DNA of 64,000 nt, taken from an uncultured Luminiphilus sp. (GTDB taxonomy: Bacteria; Pseudomonadota; Gammaproteobacteria; Pseudomonadales; Halieaceae). Numbering within the stretch: position 1 is the stretch's first letter; the number at the start of each line of letters is the position of its first letter. Shown here in pieces: positions 1 through 7,836 of this stretch. The notes below the pieces were generated by a model. It was not told where the DNA came from, made no database searches, and was given only the letters and a program-made list of their open reading frames with translations. The position numbers and the translations under genes are program-made. The stretch is taken from positions 1 through 64,000 of the forward strand of contig CAJJBO010000015.1 in the NCBI GenBank assembly GCA_905182485.1, given 5' to 3'.

Positions 1-357
1 GATCTCGTGACTCACGCCACGCCCTGATTTCAGTGCGCGTCCTCGGTGCAGACAAGAATTGTGGAACCCCTTTAATTCGCCGGACTCGGTGAGCACCATT
101 AAAATCGAATAGCCAGCAACATCGTGAACATAAAAATCGCCCGCACTGCTGATCTCTGTCTCCCGGCACAGTGACTGCCACACTTTCGGCCACAGTTGAC
201 GCTTTTCCTGTTCGTGATACTCACGCGACAGATAGCGGTCTACTGATAACGGCTCGGAGCCTAGGTAGGTCTCTGTACTTTCTCGCAGTGATTGCGGTAC
301 CGGCCGAGACTCTTGATCAAGCAACTCTTGATAACTCAGAAAATCGGGTCTTTTCAT
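1..357 (-). CDS. Rieske-type ring-hydroxylating oxygenase, N-terminal part
   Basis: The gene runs off the left edge; 119 residues are visible. Residues 101-106 read S-C-L-H-R-G, the first Cys-x-His half of a Rieske [2Fe-2S] site as found in aromatic-ring and sterol-type oxygenase alpha subunits; the second Cys-x2-His pair and the iron-binding catalytic domain lie outside the window. A region typical of the family precedes it (Y-H-E-Q-E-K-R-Q-L-W-P-K-V-W-Q, about 47-61). The ATG follows the P450 stop codon by only two bases, so it is the last visible gene of a leftward unit with P450, ATP-grasp and FAD monooxygenase genes. The family hydroxylates or demethylates organic substrates with electrons from a reductase or ferredoxin. 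The substrate cannot be told from this fragment. Confidence 0.85.
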   Translation of the reverse strand, partial: MKRPDFLSYQELLDQESRPVPQSLRESTETYLGSEPLSVDRYLSREYHEQEKRQLWPKVWQSLCRETEISSAGDFYVHDVAGYSILMVLTESGELKGFHNSCLHRGRALKSGRGVSHEI

Positions 358-359
358 AA

Positions 360-1634
360 CTAAACCTTAAGCATTAATGATGGAGACGGCAGATCACGAA
401 ATCGTCTTGCTAAACGAGATGTGTAGGGTCCGTCAATCCGCGCAAACAGTACATTAGGGCTGTGCTTCAGCGGGTTCTTTCCCTCAACCAGCGCCCAGTC
501 GGTGGTGCGATTCAGCAACCCCGTCAGCGCAACCTGCATCTCCATTCTGGCCAACTGCGCGCCCAAACAAAAGTGCGTGCCCTGCCCCAAAGGCCAGGTG
601 ACTATCAGCATTCTCTCGCGCCACACTCATTGCTCCCGCCGTCAGTGAATATCGACTCGTCACGATTGCCCGCTGCAAAACGGACCATCAAAAAAAGCGC
701 CTTCTGGAATATCTACGCCCCCAATCTCTGTGTCTGCCGTCGCGCGACGCCACATACCACTGGTGGGCGTCTCAAGCCGCAAAATTTCCTCAACCGCTGC
801 CGGTATGAGATCGGGGTGCTGCCGCAACATCGCTTGCTGGTCGGGATTCTGGATCAGCAATAACCACGCCGCCTGCAATCGCGCTGGTCGATGTTTCATT
901 ACCCGCGACGAGAATTTGCTGAATCATCCCCAAGGCCTCTGGCTTGGTCAGCAAGCGACCCCTCATCAATCGTATTGTTAGCCAAATCGGAGATAATGTT
1001 GTCCTCGGGCGCCTCGCGCATGGACATCAACGCAGCAAAATAGTGCTGGAACTCAACAATATCTTTGGCATTTTGAATTTGCTCTTCCTCATCGGCGAGC
1101 CGGCCCAATCGACTCGCTGACGCATCGGAACTAACCTACAACGACAGTTCTGACCGAGGCACACCCAACTGATCTGAGATCACGTAGATCGGTAGCGGCA
1201 CACAGAAACGATTAAGAAGGTCCACCTCAGGCTCATCAATCCACTGATTAATCAGCTCGTTGCTCATCTTCTCAACTTCGCTGCGCATCCCCTCGATACG
1301 CTTATTCGAAAACACCTTATTAACCAGATTGCGATATACCCGGTGTCTCGGCGGGTCCTGAGTTAGCAGGGTCTCGACCATCTCATAACCCTGGCCATAA
1401 ATAGTGTTGACCTCCTCGTTGGAGGAGCCCGTGTTGAGTAGCGCGCTAAAGCTTTTCGCGAATGATTTCGCGAATGATTTCGCGAATATCGTCATACCGT
1501 GTCACTACAAAAACATTGGTGCCCGGCATCTGCCATACCGGCGCCTCTTCTTGCAGCTGCTGGTAGACACGAAATGGACATTCCTGCACTTCAGCGCTGA
1601 AAAAATCCAGTTCCGATAGCTTCACTTTGCTCAT
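360..1634 (-). pseudogene. Cytochrome P450, interrupted by several frameshifts
   Basis: Read across frames, this is a complete soluble bacterial P450 of about 420 residues. It has the N-terminal V-T-R-Y-D-D-I-R-E-I-I, an I-helix A-G-N-E-T-S-T-S (near 890-910), the E-x-x-R of the K helix in E-E-I-L-R-L-E (near 800), and the heme loop F-G-Q-G-T-H-F-C-L-G-A with its Cys ligand (near 560-590). At least five frame changes are needed, near 1455, 1130, 965, 870, 670-630 and 586; the last is explained by an extra G on the coding strand in a run of four. A good Shine-Dalgarno (AAAGGAGG) precedes the ATG at 1634, which overlaps the reconstructed stop of the ATP-grasp gene as ATGA. It may be a decayed gene or an intact gene in poor sequence; the many breaks favour caution. 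A ferredoxin that could serve it lies at 9761. Confidence 0.85.
1456..1492. repeat. 12-bp tandem repeat inside the P450 gene
   Basis: Three consecutive copies of a 12-base unit (GCGAATGATTTC and a final degenerate copy) lie at the start of the P450. In the coding frame they give repeats of I-R-E-I; in the shifted frame they give F-A-K-S. The P450 family has one copy of this helix segment, so the array looks like a local expansion. The first frame break of the gene is immediately next to it. Confidence 0.7.
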
Positions 1635-2930
1635 TTCAGGGCCTCCTTTAAAATCAAATCTGCGTCGGGAAAAGCACTCTCTGGAAGAGAGCGGGTTTTT
1701 GCCTCAACGAATGACGCAAAATCGCCGACCACTATTTGCCACACAAAATAACGTGCTGAACCGCTCTATTTCCATCTCAAACGGGGTAAACCCCATGGGA
1801 ATATACGAAAAGTCAGCCGCCCCATGGGCATACAAATGCTGGCTCTGAAAGGCTTCCAGCGCTTCTCTATCTTGACAATCCACCATATCGAAAAATGCGA
1901 CCGCAGGCTGATCCACGCCGAGTCGCTGCAAGTATTGGGCGGGAAAGAGCCCCCCTGTCCACCGGGCATTGATTTCGGTGATCATGATGTCATCGCCAGA
2001 GATGAAATAGTCGATGCCGCAGTTCACTCCCCTCTCAGAGACATAGCCATGGTGACGCGCATACTCGCCGACCCGATAGAGCATCTCGCGATGCGAGTCC
2101 ATAATCGCCAGCTCAGGAGAGAGGTAATTACCTACCCACTTTCCGCCAGCAAATAGCAGCTGTCGCACATTACTGATCTCGACTCGCTCGGGCGTGATGG
2201 TGAGGTCTACGGTCATTTCTTGCCAGTTGCCCGCATCCAACACCCGTTGCAGTAACACCAGCACCTCATCGTCATACTCCTCGATCCGCTCTAAACACTG
2301 TGCGGTAGAGCTCACCTTGAAGACGTTGCGAGAACCGGCAAGGCCTAACAACTTCATCATCAAACCAGCTGCGTTAGCCTCAAAAAAGTGATCGGCCTCG
2401 CCGGCTGCGATAGCGGATTTGGCGTAGACCTGAGTGTGGGGAACCGGTAACCCCGCCACAGGAGCATGCTGGGCAAAGTGCAACTTAGAATTCACATTAC
2501 GACTCATATCCAGCGCGGATTGATCCTGATGCAGCGGAAAATTGCTTCCACTCCACATATAGAGGTTGAGCAGCTCCACCGTTGGCAGAGTCTGGGAGAC
2601 ACTTTCATAGAAGCCATCGAGGGGATGGTATTGCCAGTGCGATGCCGGCACTGATTCCAACCCCATCTGCTGGAACATGTGGCTGTAATGGCGTAAATGA
2701 GCGTGCCAGGGCGCCTCTTGAAACGCCTCGGCGAGCGCGACATGGTCCACTTTTTTACCCAGACCCGTTAACGCGATCTGCAACGCACACGTCAGCACTT
2801 GATTTTCATAGTGATCGACTTGTTGCTTTGGCGTGAGCGACCCCAGATCGTGATGCAGCGAGCAATCATCGCCGGCCATCGCGTATAAGGCTGAGCCTGC
2901 TTGCTCCGGTACAAATGATCCAACTTGCAT
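1631..2930 (-). CDS. ATP-grasp superfamily protein, one frameshift near the 3' end
   Basis: A predicted ATP-dependent ligase of unknown substrate. The clearest signature is I-T-E-I-N-A-R-W-T-G-G at about residues 317-327, preceded by G-I-D-Y-F at 305-309; this is the metal/ATP-binding strand E-x-N of ATP-grasp enzymes that make amide or thioester-type bonds through an acyl phosphate. About 300 residues of N-terminal sequence match no family I can name. The long frame stops at 1704 after an unconvincing tail; shifting one base near 1765 gives a better C-terminus (S-G-S-A-R-Y-F-V-W-Q-I-V-V-G-D-F) ending E-A-L-K at 1631, where TGA overlaps the P450 ATG. A Shine-Dalgarno AGAGGAA lies before the ATG at 2930. 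Its coupling to P450, Rieske and FAD oxygenase genes suggests a role in building or modifying a specialised metabolite. The ATP-grasp call is confident; the function is not. Confidence 0.75.
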
Positions 2931-3042
2931 TCAAAATTCCTCTTTTGGCGTCGATCCAAGGCGACCCGCCGTCGTGTCACCGCGTCACAATTCCCTACCT
3001 AGCGGGTCGACAGCAGACTGAGCCGTCACTGCCAACCTGCCA

Positions 3043-4224
3043 TTATGCTGAGATCCCTGCCGCTTTGAGACCCATTGCTTCCAGCACGTTAGCGCGAGAT
3101 GAGGCGGCGCGTAGTTGCCCAGTGAGGCCGGCAAACCCATCACCAGCAATCGTATCCATCTGCAGCCCAGCGGCATGATTATCCGAAAGGATCGGCGCTA
3201 AATCACGCGCAAACTGCCGATCAAACTGCTGCAGTATCGGCAACACCTGCCGCTCAGAAAATCCGGGGCTTAGCTCAGCAATCATGTTCGCCAGTTGATC
3301 CGCAACGCGGAAGCACGTGTTCATCCCCATGCTGCGTGCGGGATGCATCGCATGCCGCGCATCTCCCATTAATACCGCAGCGCCCTCGCCCTCATAGGCC
3401 TCACTTTGCTGCGACACAGGCGGATAGAGTGCACCGAACGTCAACGTCTCAAAATCAAGGGTCGGACACCACTGCCGCAGCTGCTCGTGCAACTGCGACT
3501 CTGGCGCATCACGCCAAAGGGTTAACTCCTCTACCGCTATCGGAAACCCAATTTTAGTACCGCCCCCTGTTCGAGGAATCAGTGACAGCATTCTACTTTG
3601 CGTCAGGTGAACGTCGAGCGTTCGCTTTTCGGGAACCGTGCGCTGCCTGCCATAGAGCACTGCAATCGGATGGTGGTAGCGATGGCGCTGAATATCGATA
3701 TCGAGACGGGATCGCACACTCGAGCCGGTGCCATCCGCGCCGACCAGCAGAGTGCAGGATATCTCCTCGGCCCCTTGCGGCGACTCCCAAGACAAATGCC
3801 AACAGGCTTGCGCTCTCGTCAAAGACCAATGTTTTGCACCCAATGTGCACCGTGCGCCATTAACGATGGCCCGATCTAAGAGCACACGACCGATATCCTC
3901 GTGATTCAAGAACAAGAACCACGGCGCGCAGTCTTTATGCTCTGGCACCGGAATCGTGACGATGTGCTCATGGGATGCATCAAACCAGCGAGTACCAAAG
4001 CGCTTTTCCCCGCCTGCTAGCAGTAAGCTATCCCAAATACCCCAGCGCGACAGGACGGGTGCCATTGCCGGCTGAATATGATCGCCCCGCGCCGTATCGA
4101 GCGGCTGATCACTCCGGTCGATCAAACGGACACTGAAACCATTACTTGTCAGTGCCGTTGCCAGGGCAGATCCGGCAATACCCGCACCGATGATGGCAAC
4201 ATCAACCTGCTCCCTGCTGTTCAC
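3043..4224 (-). CDS. FAD-dependent monooxygenase, PHBH/UbiH-like
   Basis: A 393-residue group A flavoprotein hydroxylase. Three family motifs are in order: the dinucleotide fold G-A-G-I-A-G at residues 13-18, the G-A-D-G motif at 162-165 that contacts FAD and NAD(P)H, and G-D-A-R-H-A-M-H-P at 287-295 that binds the FAD ribose. Such enzymes use NAD(P)H and O2 to hydroxylate or epoxidise aromatic or similar substrates in the cytoplasm. The start is the GTG at 4222-4224, with AAGGGGGT upstream; a nearby ATG is out of frame. It is the first gene of the leftward oxygenase/ATP-grasp unit, 112 bases before the ATP-grasp gene, and is divergent from an MFS transporter. It is complete, unlike its neighbours. 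The substrate is unknown. Confidence 0.88.
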   Translation of the reverse strand: MNSREQVDVAIIGAGIAGSALATALTSNGFSVRLIDRSDQPLDTARGDHIQPAMAPVLSRWGIWDSLLLAGGEKRFGTRWFDASHEHIVTIPVPEHKDCAPWFLFLNHEDIGRVLLDRAIVNGARCTLGAKHWSLTRAQACWHLSWESPQGAEEISCTLLVGADGTGSSVRSRLDIDIQRHRYHHPIAVLYGRQRTVPEKRTLDVHLTQSRMLSLIPRTGGGTKIGFPIAVEELTLWRDAPESQLHEQLRQWCPTLDFETLTFGALYPPVSQQSEAYEGEGAAVLMGDARHAMHPARSMGMNTCFRVADQLANMIAELSPGFSERQVLPILQQFDRQFARDLAPILSDNHAAGLQMDTIAGDGFAGLTGQLRAASSRANVLEAMGLKAAGISA

Positions 4225-4401
4225 CAGACCCCCTTAACGTTCATGACACGCCTCCCACAATGCGCTGACGACAGCCTACCTCAAAACACTTTTCGCACTC
4301 AAAAATAAACCCTGCCCTGATGGCTTTCCTGATGACTCTGCGCAGGCCAGCACCGTAAAAACTGCGAGCCTCATCGTTACAATACCGACAAGGGTAGTGT
4401 A

Positions 4402-4411
4402 GTGTCGACAC
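4402..4411. promoter_or_regulatory. Candidate operator palindrome before the MFS gene
   Basis: GTGTCGACAC is a perfect 10-base palindrome in the 209-base divergent region between the FAD monooxygenase and MFS genes, just upstream of the MFS Shine-Dalgarno. A TACAAT hexamer lies about 25 bases before it. This could be a regulator site, but it is short and no regulator gene is adjacent. Confidence 0.25.
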
Positions 4412-4433
4412 AGTGTTAAGGGGAGGCAAATCG

Positions 4434-5591
4434 ATGCCAAAAGCACCTCAGGATCGTCGCAAATGGCCTGTCCTAAGCGGCTTGTTTCTGGTTTACATGG
4501 CCTCTAATGGCATTACGCTGCACACCCTGCCACTGCTCTATCCCGAACTCATCGAAACCTTTGGCTGGCGTGCCAGTGAAGTCACGCTACCCGCGACGGT
4601 TTTCTTCATTGTCGGCGCACTCACCTCGCCACCCGCCGGGTGGTTATTAGATCGCTATTCGTCACGACTGATCATTGCATTGGGCGGACTCTTGCTTTGC
4701 ATTGGATTAGTGGCGTACGGCATGACACAGACCTTATGGCAACTGGTTGCCGTGTATGCCCTACTCGGGCTGGCACTATCCCTGTGCGGCCTCGTCTCCA
4801 ATATGGTCATGCTCACAAGCTGGTTCGCTAGCGGGCGCGGACGCGCTACTGGCATTTTGCTCATGGCCTCGAGCCTGGGGGGGGCGCTGTTCCCGTTTAT
4901 CGTCGGAACGGGGCTAGAGCAGAGCGGCTGGCGCACTACCGTCATGCTTGCAGGAATTGGCGTCGGGATCGCGATACTCGGCAGTGCCTGGTTACTGCTG
5001 CGGGATGGCCGCTTGACGAGCCAGGCCGCTCCGGCGCCATCACCCAGCCCTCGCGGCGTCGGATCACTGAACGCGGCACTCAAAGAGCGACGCTTTTACG
5101 CCATTATCTTTATTACCGGCAGCCTCTGGTTCATCATCATTGCGCTCACGCAACACCAGTCTATCCATCTCGCTCGCGACATTGGCCTCGCTAAAACGCT
5201 GCTGCCGGCGGTATTCAGTCTTTTCTTTGGTAGTTCAGTCATTGGAAAACTGGGCTTTGGCTTGCTGTCAGATCGTTTTGATCTCCATAAAGTGATGGCT
5301 ATTTCGATACTGCTGCTAGCGCTCGCGTTACTCCTTCTGGCCCAGCTATCCGCGCTCGATAGAGTCCTACTGTATCTTTACGCAGTCATGGCAGGCATTG
5401 GCTTCAGCGGGACGTTTACCTGCATCCAGCTTTTGATCGCATCACATTACAGCGGCACTCATTATGGCCGTATTTTAGCCATCGTGGTGCTTATCGATAC
5501 ACTCTGTGGGGCTCTCGGCACAAGAGTCGTCGCGCTACTGCGTGAATCACAAGGCAATTATCAAATGGCGCTGACTATCATGGCTACCTAG
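4434..5591 (+). CDS. MFS transporter, missing the last membrane segment
   Basis: A polytopic membrane protein of about 385 residues with the major facilitator pattern: hydrophobic helices throughout, G-W-L-L-D-R-Y-S-S-R between helices 2 and 3 (the MFS loop motif), and a polar central linker followed by a second half-transporter. I prefer the ATG at 4434 because AAGGGGAGG lies seven bases upstream; a GTG at 4413 would include this site in the protein. The protein stops at about the eleventh helix (S-Q-G-N-Y-Q-M-A-L-T-I-M-A-T), so helix 12 is absent; no continuation is visible in other frames. It overlaps the thioesterase tail to tail by 45 bases. It is divergent from the oxygenase unit and may export or import its product or substrate, which is inference. 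Confidence 0.8.
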   Translation: MPKAPQDRRKWPVLSGLFLVYMASNGITLHTLPLLYPELIETFGWRASEVTLPATVFFIVGALTSPPAGWLLDRYSSRLIIALGGLLLCIGLVAYGMTQTLWQLVAVYALLGLALSLCGLVSNMVMLTSWFASGRGRATGILLMASSLGGALFPFIVGTGLEQSGWRTTVMLAGIGVGIAILGSAWLLLRDGRLTSQAAPAPSPSPRGVGSLNAALKERRFYAIIFITGSLWFIIIALTQHQSIHLARDIGLAKTLLPAVFSLFFGSSVIGKLGFGLLSDRFDLHKVMAISILLLALALLLLAQLSALDRVLLYLYAVMAGIGFSGTFTCIQLLIASHYSGTHYGRILAIVVLIDTLCGALGTRVVALLRESQGNYQMALTIMAT

Positions 5592-6227
5592 GCCTGCGCG
5601 GGTGGAGTTGACGCTATCCAGCGCCTCGCTTAATCGGCCGAGTGAGGCCGCAGCTCCAGCGCTTGATGTAATATCAGTACCTTGTACTAGGGCATGCGAG
5701 CCGCGCGATAGCAAATTCAGCATCGCCTCATCATTGTTAAAAGAGGATTTGTAATGATTCATGAAAGCGACGCCTTCCTCCCGAATGCGACGCCGCTGGA
5801 GCGCACTACAAAACCGACGCACTTCTTCCTCACTTTCTAACACTAAGGGTGGAACCGTAGCAGTTTTTCCATCCGCGCCTTTGGCGACCATTGTGAAATA
5901 ACAGGTGTTCGTGTGCTTACTCATGCCTTCTTGTAAATTTTCGGCCGTCACCTTGATACCCACGACGAGCGACTTATTGCCAACATAGTTTACCGAGCCC
6001 ATCAGCGATACCACCTCGCCCACTTCTACTGGCTGCAGGAACTGCACATTGTCTACCGACACCGTGACGCAGTAATTACCCGCGTGCTTGCTGGCGCATA
6101 CATAGGCGAGCTTATCCATCAGAGACATCAGCGTGCCGCCGTGAACCTTGCCGCCAAAGTTCGCATAACTGGGGACCATGAGCTCAGTGATAACCCGGCG
6201 TGAATACGCGACTGGATGTCCGTCCAT
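5547..6227 (-). CDS. Acyl-CoA thioesterase, hotdog fold
   Basis: A 226-residue protein whose first 150 residues fit the hotdog acyl-CoA thioesterase family. It has N-F-G-G-K-V-H-G-G-T-L-M-S-L-M-D-K, where the Asp is the usual catalytic position, and D-N-V-Q-F-L-Q-P-V-E-V-G-E. These enzymes hydrolyse acyl-CoA to free acid and CoA. The ATG at 6227 has CGAGGAG upstream; longer frames reaching 6467 lack such a site. The C-terminal 60 residues are unlike the family, and the last 15 codons are antisense to the MFS gene, so the 3' end may have been altered by a rearrangement together with the truncated MFS gene. It is divergent from csoR but probably unrelated to metal control. Confidence 0.85.
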   Translation of the reverse strand: MDGHPVAYSRRVITELMVPSYANFGGKVHGGTLMSLMDKLAYVCASKHAGNYCVTVSVDNVQFLQPVEVGEVVSLMGSVNYVGNKSLVVGIKVTAENLQEGMSKHTNTCYFTMVAKGADGKTATVPPLVLESEEEVRRFCSALQRRRIREEGVAFMNHYKSSFNNDEAMLNLLSRGSHALVQGTDITSSAGAAASLGRLSEALDSVNSTRAGLGSHDSQRHLIIAL

Positions 6228-6335
6228 AAAAACTCCTCGCCACTCCTGAGGGGGCAGCTCGATCACCATCTTAGGATAGTCGTTCTTTACCCCTACTACT
6301 GCAATACTTTGACGCCATTGCCAGTCGCTTGCCAA

Positions 6336-6354
6336 TATACCCCATAAGGGTATA
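6336..6354. promoter_or_regulatory. Upstream CsoR-type operator candidate
   Basis: TATACCC and GGGTATA form 7-base inverted arms around a 5-base centre, about 40 bases upstream of the csoR start. C-run/G-run inverted repeats ending in TA are typical of CsoR/RcnR-family operators. Confidence 0.5.
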
Positions 6355-6371
6355 CTTAAGCCTTTCATCAA

Positions 6372-6386
6372 TACCCCCCGGGGGTA
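6372..6386. promoter_or_regulatory. CsoR operator overlapping the csoR translation start region
   Basis: TACCCCCCGGGGGTA is a perfect 15-base palindrome with one central base, seven bases before the csoR ATG. It matches the C-rich/G-rich A-tract-flanked operators known for CsoR-family repressors. The GGGGGT arm would also act as ribosome binding site, so repressor binding at the DNA and the mRNA start lie together. Autoregulation is expected. Confidence 0.65.
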
Positions 6387-6393
6387 GGCTCCT

Positions 6394-6668
6394 ATGCAAA
6401 ACGAGACCAAGCGACGAGCCGATGCACGGCTGGCAAAAATTGAAGGACAGATACGCGCCGTCCGCAAAATGGTGGCAGACGACCGTTATTGTGTTGATGT
6501 CGTCAGGCAAGTCCAAGCGGCCCGCGCCGCCGTCCACGGCGACATTCCGGGATCGTCGAGGACCACGTCGACACATGTGTGCAACATGCCCTCGACAGTG
6601 GCTCACCCGACGACCGCAGAGAAAAAGTCACCGAACTGGTGTCGATTCTGACCGGCAAGAAAAAGTGA
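6394..6668 (+). CDS. CsoR/RcnR family metal-sensing repressor, one frameshift
   Basis: About 90 residues in two frames. The N-terminal half A-R-L-A-K-I-E-G-Q-I-R-A-V-R-K-M followed by Cys33 is characteristic of DUF156 (CsoR/RcnR/FrmR). After a one-base shift near 6545, the second half reads I-V-E-D-H-V-D-T-C, giving the His-x3-Cys that with Cys33 makes the Cys-His-Cys set used by Cu(I)-sensing CsoR; RcnR-type Ni/Co sensors have extra His ligands not seen here. The family is an all-helical tetramer that leaves DNA when metal binds. The gene stops at 6668, overlapping the next start as GTGA. Two palindromes in front of it fit self-repression. Copper as the metal is an inference from ligands. 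Confidence 0.85.
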
Positions 6669-7312
6669 GTCGCCTTGTAGGCACGGTCGCGCTGCTACTG
6701 CTGTCGCTCAACAGCAACATCGGCACCGCTCGCCCGGTCTCCTACACTGGTGGAGTGACGCTGATTGAAGAATCTGATCGGCAGTCGACCTCTTTGCTCG
6801 TCCATTTCACCCCAGCACATCAATGGTCAATTGGTTTACGCGGCGAGCATAACCGCGATCAAGACTACGCCCTTTACACCATGCACCCCACTTGGCTCGC
6901 GAAGCGTTGGTTTGGAGAGAATCATCAAGGCAACCTTTACCTGCATGGTGGAGTCGGCGTCGCAACGGGTGTCAATGGCAATCCCCTCGGCAAAGACATC
7001 GCTGCTCATGGTGGCGTGATGGCTGATTGGGAGACCCGCTCACTCTTCGCAAGTTATCGCTCGCGATATCTCGATGCGGGTCACTTTGGCGCTCAGTTTG
7101 TGCACGCAGCGAGAGCGGGCTTTGCACCGTATATTGGAAAAACGGGTGATCTACACACGTGGCTCATGCTTGAGATAGATCACCGACCTAGCGAACGAAT
7201 CTCCATGACAGCAACGCCCTTGATACGTTTCTTTAAAGGCCCTGTCTTACTTGAACTGGGCTACACCCTCTCAATCAACCAGCCCCTTATCAACTTCACC
7301 TATCGGCTCTGA
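6665..7312 (+). CDS. Predicted outer-membrane or periplasmic protein in the csoR operon
   Basis: A 215-residue protein I do not recognise by name. It begins at GTG 6665, overlapping the csoR stop, with a signal peptide (R-L-V-G-T-V-A-L-L-L-L-S-L-N-S, cleavage near A-R-P). The mature part has alternating polar and aromatic strands rich in Gly, Tyr and Trp (for example W-S-I-G-L-R-G-E-H and L-L-E-L-G-Y-T-L-S-I) and ends F-T-Y-R-L, which suggests a small beta-barrel. Translational coupling to csoR and position before a metal-binding domain protein and a MerT-like protein suggest a part in metal passage across the envelope. No Cys or His cluster is evident in the mature chain. The function is inferred only from context. 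Confidence 0.7.
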   Translation: MSRLVGTVALLLLSLNSNIGTARPVSYTGGVTLIEESDRQSTSLLVHFTPAHQWSIGLRGEHNRDQDYALYTMHPTWLAKRWFGENHQGNLYLHGGVGVATGVNGNPLGKDIAAHGGVMADWETRSLFASYRSRYLDAGHFGAQFVHAARAGFAPYIGKTGDLHTWLMLEIDHRPSERISMTATPLIRFFKGPVLLELGYTLSINQPLINFTYRL

Positions 7313-7328
7313 TAGCAAGGATGAAACG

Positions 7329-7562
7329 ATGAAGCACCTTTTTGTGATCAGCTTTATGACCCTCAATCTACTCATCACGCCAACGGCCGTGAGTGAGAAT
7401 ATCGGGCACAGCGATGCGCACTCGCATCAAGACGTGAGCGCCAACGAGTCAGATAGCTCACACGACGTGCACCATCATCAAAGCCATAGCGTCCACCCTG
7501 TGGAAAGTGAGAGCGACGCAACAGAACCAGACGGTCAGGCAGACGCTGACACGAACCGATGA
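7329..7562 (+). CDS. His-rich exported peptide, probably the N-terminal part of the HMA protein
   Basis: A 77-residue frame starting at ATG 7329 with a signal peptide (M-K-H-L-F-V-I-S-F-M-T-L-N-L-L-I) and then a tail very rich in His, Asp, Ser and Glu (H-S-D-A-H-S-H-Q-D, V-H-H-H-Q-S-H). His-rich segments after a signal peptide are common in periplasmic metal-binding proteins. The next frame, beginning inside it at 7507, has a metal-binding domain but no signal peptide. The simplest reading is one secreted protein split by a one-base error between about 7505 and 7560. Two overlapping genes remain possible. Confidence 0.65.
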   Translation: MKHLFVISFMTLNLLITPTAVSENIGHSDAHSHQDVSANESDSSHDVHHHQSHSVHPVESESDATEPDGQADADTNR

Positions 7563-7836
7563 GATTGATCGGGCCCTAGCTGCGGGCGGCGCGCCGATCG
7601 TCGCCGATGTTCTGGGGGTGGTCTGCGACTTTTGTGCAATTGCCATGAATAAAATTTTTGGCGACCAGCCAGAGGTCGCTGCCGTCTATGTTGACCTTGA
7701 TACCAAAGCACTCAGCCTCGTCTTATCGCCCAGTAGCTCGCTGAGCGATGCGGCAATTGCTGATCTTGCTGTGCAGGCTGGCTACCGCATTGCTGCTATC
7801 CGCCGCGACGAGGCGGCCCTGGGCGTAGCGTTATGA
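7507..7836 (+). CDS. Heavy-metal-associated domain protein, MerP-like
   Basis: A 109-residue frame whose central part resembles an HMA fold: G-V-V-C-D-F-C-A-I-A-M-N-K at about residues 37-49, with the metal-binding C-x2-C, then V-Y-V-D-L-D-T-K-A-L and a final beta-alpha unit with A-G-Y. This is the ferredoxin-like fold of MerP, CopZ and P-type ATPase N-domains, which carry Cu(I), Hg(II) or Zn(II). The GTG at 7507 is a weak start, and the upstream frame supplies a signal peptide and His-rich linker, so the mature protein is likely periplasmic. Its stop overlaps the MerT-like start as ATGA at 7833, indicating coupled translation. The metal is not fixed by sequence; the CsoR type points to copper, the MerT partner to mercury-like soft metals. 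Confidence 0.75.
   Translation: MRATQQNQTVRQTLTRTDEIDRALAAGGAPIVADVLGVVCDFCAIAMNKIFGDQPEVAAVYVDLDTKALSLVLSPSSSLSDAAIADLAVQAGYRIAAIRRDEAALGVAL

Noticed and set aside
171-359. 62-residue plus-strand frame at the left edge
   Set aside because: Antisense to the Rieske oxygenase gene, with no recognisable domain.
1456-1492. CRISPR-like array
   Set aside because: Unit is 12 bases without spacers and lies inside a P450 reading frame; it is a plain tandem repeat.
6329-6664. Upstream extension of the beta-barrel protein frame through csoR
   Set aside because: It would read through csoR in another frame; the GTG at 6665 directly precedes a signal peptide and overlaps the csoR stop.
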